Below are positions 27,010 to 32,094 of a DNA stretch of 32,094 nt, in pieces. Below the pieces are notes generated by a model. The model saw only the letters and a program-made list of their open reading frames with translations. It searched no databases and was not told the origin of the DNA. Both the position numbers and the translations under genes were made by a program. Position 1 is the first letter of the stretch. Each line of letters begins with the position of its first letter. Location: contig JAUNIR010000019.1 in NCBI GenBank assembly GCA_030523345.1, forward strand, positions 1 through 32,094, written 5' to 3'. This DNA is from Lachnospiraceae bacterium. Its GTDB lineage: Bacteria > Bacillota > Clostridia > Lachnospirales > Lachnospiraceae.

Positions 27010-28488
27010 TTAAAAACGGAAATAAATAAATGGATTATATGTAGAATTAACAATAAACATAAAACTCAATGCTAAAAGTAATATTAAAATAACTCTCTTA
27101 ATAGTTTCTAAAACTATCTCAGGGCATGTATTGAATACTTTTACTAACACGTTATTTTCATTCTTTGTAGCAAAACTATTAAAATATTCTTTCCATGGAA
27201 GGCATGCCAAAACAGAAATAACAAATATAAATACTACCTTGCGATCTAAATAAAAACCTGGAGCAAATGCTGTATAATCCGTTCTCTTTATTAAAAACAT
27301 TACAGATAAATACTCAAGAGCTGGTGGTATTTCTTCGAGCTTGAATATAACAAATCCTATAAAAATCACAAGCATCGTATATGCCCATCCGATAAATCCC
27401 GGAACTTTAACGTTTTTAAACTTTCCCTTAAGAAATCTCTCTAAAAGGACAAAGAGCCCGTGCCATATTCCCCACACTAGATATCCCCATGCCGCTCCGT
27501 GCCATATTCCAGTTGTAAGGAATACAACAAAAAGATTGAAATAAACATTTCCTTTTCTATTACCACCAAGTGGAATATACACATAGTCCTTAAACCATGT
27601 TGAAAGAGATATGTGCCAACGTCTCCAATGTTCTCCAATTGACTTTGCTATATAAGGATAATTAAAGTTCTCCATAAATTCAAAGCCGAACATTTTTCCA
27701 AGACCTATTGCCATGTCTGAATATCCTGAAAAGTCAAAATATATCTGAATTGTGAAGAATACGATTCCAATCCATGCAACCTTTGCTCCGATGTAATTTA
27801 CATCAGCATTAAAAATCTTATCCGCGATTTCACCAAGAGAATTAGCCAATATAACTTTCTTCGCAAGACCAACAATAAATCTCTCTATGCCTTGAGAAAA
27901 TTTATCAAAACTTGTTTTTCTATCCTTAAGATAATCCTTAATGTCACCATATCTTACGATAGGTCCTGCTATAAGCTGTGGAAACATCGAAATGTAAAGA
28001 GCTAGATTGATAGGATTCTTCTGAACAAGGTCATATCTTGTCCCATCGTCCTTAAGCATATAGTCTTGTCTATATACATCAATTACGTAGCTCATTCCCT
28101 GGAAAGTAAAGAATGAAATACCTATTGGAAGAGCTATTTCAGGAACAACAATATTTTCATTAAACAAGTCCCTAGCTGTGCTCACAAGAAGAACAAAGTA
28201 TTTAAAATAAATCAAGAGACCAATGTTGAACACAACTGTTACAGCCAACACAATTTTCTTTAATGATATATTCTCTTTTACAGCTGAGTAATGGATAACA
28301 ATACCAAATAGATAATTACCTACAATAGATGCAAGCATTAAATAGATGTACTTAGGTTCTCCCCAAGCATAGAAAAATAAGCTTCCTAATAGCAAAAAGA
28401 TATTTCTGCATTTTTTAGGAAGCACATAATATCCAATAATCATTATTGGAAGAAATATACATAAAAATATAAGTGAACTAAATACCAT
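27010..28488 (-). CDS. MBOAT family membrane O-acyltransferase (AlgI-like)
   Basis: This 492-residue polytopic membrane protein has many hydrophobic helices and the AlgI/DltB family landmarks: GISFFTFQGMSYVIDVYR near 123-140, GPIVRYGDI near 175, the HWRRWHISLSTWFKDYVYIP block at 287-306, and the conserved GIWHGAAW with candidate catalytic His330, followed by His343 in GIWHGL. The known reaction is transfer of an acyl group, usually acetyl, across the membrane to an extracytoplasmic acceptor. Its start overlaps the stop of the glycosyltransferase gene by one base (TAATG), and the AlgJ-like partner follows after 3 bases, so the three genes are tightly coupled. Confidence 0.92.
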   Translation of the reverse strand: MVFSSLIFLCIFLPIMIIGYYVLPKKCRNIFLLLGSLFFYAWGEPKYIYLMLASIVGNYLFGIVIHYSAVKENISLKKIVLAVTVVFNIGLLIYFKYFVLLVSTARDLFNENIVVPEIALPIGISFFTFQGMSYVIDVYRQDYMLKDDGTRYDLVQKNPINLALYISMFPQLIAGPIVRYGDIKDYLKDRKTSFDKFSQGIERFIVGLAKKVILANSLGEIADKIFNADVNYIGAKVAWIGIVFFTIQIYFDFSGYSDMAIGLGKMFGFEFMENFNYPYIAKSIGEHWRRWHISLSTWFKDYVYIPLGGNRKGNVYFNLFVVFLTTGIWHGAAWGYLVWGIWHGLFVLLERFLKGKFKNVKVPGFIGWAYTMLVIFIGFVIFKLEEIPPALEYLSVMFLIKRTDYTAFAPGFYLDRKVVFIFVISVLACLPWKEYFNSFATKNENNVLVKVFNTCPEIVLETIKRVILILLLALSFMFIVNSTYNPFIYFRF

Positions 28489-29243
28489 TACTTATTATCA
28501 CATTCCTGCATTTTTTCTACAGACCATTTGCTTACTGGAACTGGCTTCTTGACAGAAGCTCTCTTCATTAAATTAAACACCTGCTTTAAATATTCCATTG
28601 TAACTTTACCTGAAAGCTTCGATTCACCGGCTTCTCTGTCCTGGAATGTATATGGAATCTCGATAATTGAACCATACTTACACATGGCAAGAACCTCAAC
28701 CATGATTTTCCATCCTATAGGCTGTAAATCAGCTCCTTCAAGACATTCTCTTCTAAACATGAAGAGTCCGCTCGTAGGATCTGTAACTCTTCTTAAACAA
28801 GGAAGACAAATTTTTCCAATATATCTAGCTACTCCTGATACAAATTTTCTGTATAAATTAAGTCCTCCATCACTACCACCTGGAATAAATCTAGACGGGA
28901 TGCAGAAATCATACCCTTCTTCCAAAGCGTAATACATATATTTAAGAATTTTAGGTGGATGCTGCAAATCTGCATCCATACATGCAACATAATCCCCTTC
29001 TGCGAGAGTAAATCCCTTGAGGACTGCTGTAGCAAGTCCTGTCTCACCCACTCTATGTTCGAGTCTTACATGCGGCTTTTTCTCAATAATTTCACGGATA
29101 ACATCTGGGGTATTATCCTTACTATCATCTACAAAAATAATTTCATGGTCAATTCCTACTAGTGCCTCATCGAGCTGGTCAACTAATGGTTTGACATTTT
29201 CTGATTCATTAAAGCTTGGTACAACTATTGATAACTTGCTCAT
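28488..29243 (-). CDS. Family 2 glycosyltransferase, polyprenyl-phosphate type
   Basis: This 251-residue enzyme is of the dolichol-phosphate-mannose-synthase-like GT2 group. It has the N-terminal SIVVPSFNESENV, a nucleotide-binding FVDDSKDNT (38-46), the metal-binding DAD motif at 90-92 with QHPP after it, and TDPTSGLFMFRRE near 155. It lacks the C-terminal membrane helices of some homologues, so it is probably peripheral on the inner leaflet, loading a sugar onto a lipid phosphate carrier. I chose the ATG at 29241-29243, with AGGAG 8 bases upstream; the frame is open 11 codons further, into the end of uvrB. It starts 13 bases after uvrB and overlaps the MBOAT start. Confidence 0.87.
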   Translation of the reverse strand: MSKLSIVVPSFNESENVKPLVDQLDEALVGIDHEIIFVDDSKDNTPDVIREIIEKKPHVRLEHRVGETGLATAVLKGFTLAEGDYVACMDADLQHPPKILKYMYYALEEGYDFCIPSRFIPGGSDGGLNLYRKFVSGVARYIGKICLPCLRRVTDPTSGLFMFRRECLEGADLQPIGWKIMVEVLAMCKYGSIIEIPYTFQDREAGESKLSGKVTMEYLKQVFNLMKRASVKKPVPVSKWSVEKMQECDNK

Positions 29244-29256
29244 TTTAATACTCCTT

Positions 29257-31242
29257 TTATTTATTAAAAGATTCAAACCGAACTCTTAATTCTTTAAGTT
29301 TATCCCTGTATTCCGCTGCAGATTCAAAATCAAGTTCTGCCGCTGCTTTTCGCATTTGCTTTTCAACAGCCTTAATGAGTTTTTCTAGCTCATTTCTGCT
29401 CATTGATTCAGGATCCTTCTCAAATCGTAATTCTTCTTCTGCGATTTTCTTTGAAATGCTAATTGTATCTCTTACTGCCTTCTTGATTGTCTGTGGCGTA
29501 ATTCCATTAGCCTCATTATACTCCTCTTGAATCTTACGCCTTCTTTCAGTCTCTGAAATCGCATTTTTCATCGAATCCGTCATCACGTCAGCATACATAA
29601 TAACATGACCATCCGAATTTCTAGCTGCTCTTCCTATTGTCTGAATTAGAGATGTCTCTGAACGAAGGAACCCTTCTTTATCTGCATCAAGAATTGCTAC
29701 TAATGATATTTCTGGAATATCTAGTCCTTCCCTTAAAAGGTTTATTCCTACTAACACGTCGAAAACGTCAAGACGCATATCTCTAATAATCTGCGCTCTT
29801 TCAAGAGTGTCTATATCGCTATGTAAGTATTTAACCCTTATTCCTACTTCCTTCATGTATGAGGTTAGGTCCTCAGCCATGCGCTTTGTAAGAGTGGTAA
29901 CTAATACCTTATTATGATTAGAGGTTTCCTTTCTTATCTCAGAAATAAGATCATCTATTTGCCCTTCTGTAGGCTTTACTGTAATTTCTGGGTCTAAAAG
30001 ACCTGTAGGTCTAATAATCTGTTCCACCCTCTCAAGTTCATGAGCCTCCTCATAGTCTGAAGGGGTAGCGGAAACGAACATCATCTGGTCTATTTTACCC
30101 TCAAACTCACCAAAGTTCAAGGGACGATTATCCTTGGCTGATGGCAGTCTAAATCCATAATCTACTAATGACTGCTTACGCGCCTGGTCTCCGTTATACA
30201 TACCTCGTACTTGAGGTATTGTAATATGAGACTCGTCAATTATTATTAAATAATCATCAGGGAAATAATTCATTAATGTGTACGGTGTACCTCCCGGTTC
30301 TCCCCCGTACAAATGTCTTGAGTAGTTTTCAATTCCAGAACACATACCCGTTTCTTTAAGCATTTCAATGTCGAATCTGGTTCTTTCCTCTATTCTCTGT
30401 GCTTCTAAAAGCTTATTCTCACTCTTAAAATATTTAACTCTCTCCACAAGTTCTTCTTCAATAGTAACAGCTGCCCTTTCTATCATATCCTTTGGAAGTA
30501 CATAATGAGATGCTGGAAATACCGACAAATGTGTAAGTTCTGCTTTCTTATTTCCAGTAAGAGGATCTATCTCTGTAATCCTATCTATCTCGTCTCCAAA
30601 AAATTCTATTCTAACAGCCCTGTCTGACTCCCACGCCGGAAACACTTCTATGATATCTCCAAGAACTCTGAACTTTCCTCGTCCGAAATCCATCTGATTT
30701 CGCTCATAATTAATGTCAATAAGTTCCCTTATAACATCATCTCTGTCTTTGAGCTGCCCCGGTCTTAACGATACAATCATGTTAATGTAATCAGAAGGTG
30801 ATCCTATACCATAAATACACGATACTGAAGCAATTACAATCACGTCATTTCTCTCTGCTAACGATGCAGTAGCCGATAAACGAAGTTTATCTATTTCGTC
30901 ATTGATAGAAGAATCCTTCTCTATGTATGTATCTGTTGCAGCTACATATGCCTCCGGTTGGTAATAATCATAATAACTGACAAAAAATTCTACAGCATTC
31001 TCAGGAAAGAACTCCTTAAATTCTGAATACAACTGTCCTGCAAGTGTCTTATTATGAGAAATTATCAGAGTGGGTTTATTTAATGCTGCTATTACATTAG
31101 CCATCGTAAAAGTCTTACCAGAACCCGTAACCCCTTGTAAAGTCATGAATTGGTTGCCTTCTTTGAACCCTTTTACTAGCTTCTCAATAGCCTGTGGCTG
31201 ATCGCCTGTTGGTTTATAATCCGAATGTAATTTAAACTCCAT
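29257..31242 (-). CDS. uvrB: Excinuclease ABC subunit B
   Basis: This 661-residue damage-verification helicase of nucleotide excision repair has Walker A GVTGSGKT (37-44), the beta-hairpin [12 protein letters not shown] near 89-100, helicase motifs including IIDESH and TIGRAARN, and a C-terminal UVR domain (about 622-657) that contacts UvrC. Length is normal. The ATG has AAGG close upstream, with GAGG slightly further. It is the first gene of its operon and lies about 245 bases downstream of a LexA-type box, so SOS induction is expected. uvrA is the last gene of the same run, four genes downstream. Confidence 0.97.
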   Translation of the reverse strand: MEFKLHSDYKPTGDQPQAIEKLVKGFKEGNQFMTLQGVTGSGKTFTMANVIAALNKPTLIISHNKTLAGQLYSEFKEFFPENAVEFFVSYYDYYQPEAYVAATDTYIEKDSSINDEIDKLRLSATASLAERNDVIVIASVSCIYGIGSPSDYINMIVSLRPGQLKDRDDVIRELIDINYERNQMDFGRGKFRVLGDIIEVFPAWESDRAVRIEFFGDEIDRITEIDPLTGNKKAELTHLSVFPASHYVLPKDMIERAAVTIEEELVERVKYFKSENKLLEAQRIEERTRFDIEMLKETGMCSGIENYSRHLYGGEPGGTPYTLMNYFPDDYLIIIDESHITIPQVRGMYNGDQARKQSLVDYGFRLPSAKDNRPLNFGEFEGKIDQMMFVSATPSDYEEAHELERVEQIIRPTGLLDPEITVKPTEGQIDDLISEIRKETSNHNKVLVTTLTKRMAEDLTSYMKEVGIRVKYLHSDIDTLERAQIIRDMRLDVFDVLVGINLLREGLDIPEISLVAILDADKEGFLRSETSLIQTIGRAARNSDGHVIMYADVMTDSMKNAISETERRRKIQEEYNEANGITPQTIKKAVRDTISISKKIAEEELRFEKDPESMSRNELEKLIKAVEKQMRKAAAELDFESAAEYRDKLKELRVRFESFNK

Positions 31243-31286
31243 AGTGCCTTGGTGACCTCATAATAAAAACGTCCTATTCGCCAAAA

Positions 31287-31347
31287 ATTCGTAACGTGCA
31301 TTTTCAGCTTTTTAACAAAAAAAATCATTTTAGCTTATTTTACGAAT
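31287..31347 (-). repeat. Inverted repeat in the uvrB leader
   Basis: Perfect 8-base arms (ATTCGTAA and TTACGAAT) enclose about 45 bases, and on the minus strand the second arm runs into TTTTTGG. It lies in the roughly 200-base leader between the predicted start and uvrB. The stem is short for its loop, so an attenuator or protein site is only a suggestion. Confidence 0.35.
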
Positions 31348-31449
31348 CCAACTCACCTAATCCTATTTTCCCGACTAGATGATACACAATAATATTACTC
31401 GTAAAAGCCAGACATATCGATCAAAATATACCTTATAGACTATCATATT

Positions 31450-31478
31450 ATCTTACCACGTTAGTATATTAATGTCCA
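31450..31478 (-). promoter_or_regulatory. Candidate promoter of the uvrB-uvrA operon
   Basis: On the minus strand TGGACA (31473-31478) is followed after 17 bases by TAAGAT (31450-31455). Each hexamer deviates slightly from consensus, but the spacing is exact and a LexA-type box ends 8 bases upstream of the -35. The predicted leader is about 200 bases. The rest of the gap between the relic and uvrB (31243-31449) contains one inverted repeat and no gene that I can see. Confidence 0.55.
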
Positions 31479-31486
31479 CAATAATT

Positions 31487-31500
31487 AGAACTTATGTTCG
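31487..31500 (-). promoter_or_regulatory. LexA (SOS) box upstream of uvrB
   Basis: On the minus strand the site reads CGAACATAAGTTCT, with a perfect GAAC-N4-GTTC core. It matches 12 of 14 positions of the symmetrical Gram-positive LexA/DinR site CGAACATATGTTCG. It abuts the -35 of the best promoter and precedes uvrB, a classical SOS gene, which makes a chance match unlikely. Confidence 0.78.
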
Positions 31501-31511
31501 ATTTTCAACAA

Positions 31512-31548
31512 TAAAAATAAGGCTGATATATCCTTACATCAGCCTTAT
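31512..31548 (-). terminator. Intrinsic terminator after the integrase relic
   Basis: A perfect 11-base-pair stem (ATAAGGCTGAT with ATCAGCCTTAT, 31517-31548) with a 10-base loop is followed on the minus strand by TTTTATTG. It begins 4 bases past the stop of the recombinase fragment and insulates the uvrB promoter from upstream transcription. Confidence 0.82.
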
Positions 31549-31552
31549 CTAT

Positions 31553-31936
31553 TTATGATGCTTTTATATCTTTAAGAAAATCTGATGTATCCACAACAAT
31601 ATCGGTCACATCTTCTTTCTCTATATCTGGAACCACATCTTCAATGAATTCAGCCAATTCTACAGTACAGTCTGTTATCAGCTCCTGACTATCCCCATAT
31701 ACATCGACTGTTATGATTTCTTCCGAATGTCCCATGAGTTTTGATACTGCCTTTGAGCTAAAATCATTTTTAAGTAGCAATGTTGTATAAGATGCTCTTA
31801 AGTCATGCCACCTAACATCTGGCAGGTCATTATCTCTTAACAATTTTTTGAAATATTTATAGTGAAAATCCTTACTCCTTGAATTGCCATAGGTAGAGCA
31901 ACATATGTATCCTTGATCTGAATTCAACATAATCAT
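31553..31936 (-). pseudogene. Tyrosine recombinase (integrase), C-terminal fragment
   Basis: The readable 127 residues correspond only to the C-terminal half of a phage-type integrase catalytic domain. Visible landmarks are HDLR (the H-x-x-R box), LMGHS (the second His box) and DVYGD with the likely nucleophile Tyr. The N-terminal arm and core DNA-binding domains and the first catalytic Arg are missing. An in-frame stop lies one codon upstream of the first Met, and no ribosome site precedes it. A full-length integrase is about 350-400 residues. It retains its terminator but follows another terminator directly with no promoter seen, so it is probably a decaying relic of an integrated element. 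A small expressed protein cannot be excluded. Confidence 0.75.
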
Positions 31937-31962
31937 AATTTACTTGGCTCATCGTGTATAAC

Positions 31963-31988
31963 AAAAGAAGGAGCCTACTGGCTCCTTC
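31963..31988 (-). terminator. Strong intrinsic terminator after the GH31-like tail
   Basis: A perfect 9-base-pair GC-rich stem (GAAGGAGCC with GGCTCCTTC, 31967-31988) with a 4-base loop is followed on the minus strand by TTTTGTT. It starts directly after the stop codon of the upstream partial gene. Confidence 0.88.
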
Positions 31989-31989
31989 C

Positions 31990-32094
31990 TCATAATCTTA
32001 TAACCTGCTTTTCACCATTGTATGATAATTCTTTTTTTATGCCGTTATGTTTTATAATGAAGGTTCTCTCATTTAGCATACCTTCAAATTTACC
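31990..32094 (-). CDS. C-terminal tail of a probable GH31 glycosidase (partial)
   Basis: The frame is open from the window edge to a TGA at 31990-31992, giving the last 34 residues of a protein. The stretch GKFEGMLNERTFIIKH resembles the C-terminal beta domain (DUF5110) of family 31 glycosidases such as alpha-glucosidase and alpha-xylosidase, where a G-x-F/Y-x-G-M-x-x-x-R-x-F pattern recurs. A following terminator supports it being a true gene end. The catalytic domain lies outside the window, so the family call rests on a short segment and is tentative. Confidence 0.5.
   Translation of the reverse strand, partial: GKFEGMLNERTFIIKHNGIKKELSYNGEKQVIRL

Noticed and set aside
29244-29276. Eleven-codon extension of the GT2 glycosyltransferase
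   Set aside because: It lies in the end of uvrB. The ATG at 29243 has AGGAG at proper spacing and starts the standard GT2 fold.
286-31300. Many open frames of 60-190 codons on the plus strand, for example within the XylF-like, cdaR, uvrA and GT2 genes
   Set aside because: They lie opposite well-supported genes, have low-complexity Ser/Ile/Phe-rich translations typical of antisense frames, and show no recognisable domains.
31243-32094. Complete prophage, insertion sequence or att site around the integrase fragment
   Set aside because: No other mobile-element genes, no tRNA, and no convincing direct repeats are visible on either side within the window.
1-32094. CRISPR arrays, tRNA or rRNA genes
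   Set aside because: No regularly spaced repeats and no cloverleaf or rRNA-like segments were seen on either strand.

Overview
The window is low-GC DNA from a strictly bacterial, Gram-positive chromosome. Gene content and order point to a flagellated, butyrate-forming member of the Clostridia, most likely Lachnospiraceae (Butyrivibrio/Coprococcus-like; the family is inferred from ptb-buk, the mbl-flhO-flhP order and the codon style, the genus is a guess). Every convincing gene lies on the minus strand, so the order of transcription runs from high to low coordinates.

Layout in the direction of transcription. (1) 32094-31950: the C-terminal tail of a protein that looks like a GH31 glycosidase, closed by a strong terminator. 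(2) 31936-31512: a headless C-terminal piece of a tyrosine recombinase with its own terminator, probably a relic of a mobile element. (3) 31500-22528: an operon starting with a LexA-type SOS box and promoter and running uvrB - GT2 glycosyltransferase - MBOAT O-acyltransferase - AlgJ/AlgX-like SGNH protein - uvrA, then a long terminator. A three-gene glycan-acylation module therefore sits between the two nucleotide-excision-repair genes. (4) 22496-10918: a sigma-A-like promoter, then mbl/mreB - flhO - flhP - flgJ-type rod protein - recD2 - comFC - yvyF-like - two uncharacterised membrane proteins - cdaA - cdaR - glmM, most of it tightly spaced. It links cell shape, flagellar rod, DNA processing/competence, c-di-AMP synthesis and the first dedicated step to UDP-GlcNAc. 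(5) 10909-10514: a cysteine-rich HPr with its own promoter and terminator. (6) 10456-7650: aspS and a zinc-ribbon SAM methyltransferase. (7) 7545-5514: ptb-buk, the phosphotransbutyrylase/butyrate kinase route to butyrate and ATP. (8) 5489-1: a membrane-anchored sugar-binding protein, YesM-type histidine kinase, YesN-type response regulator, XylF-like lipoprotein, and the first 33 codons of another solute-binding lipoprotein. This resembles the XylFII-LytS-YesN three-component xylose sensor known from Clostridium beijerinckii.

No CRISPR array, tRNA, rRNA, complete insertion sequence or complete prophage is visible. The most unusual points are the acylation module embedded between uvrB and uvrA under a LexA box, the unknown membrane-protein pair upstream of cdaA, and a comFC gene whose Shine-Dalgarno sequence points to an ATA rather than an ATG start.
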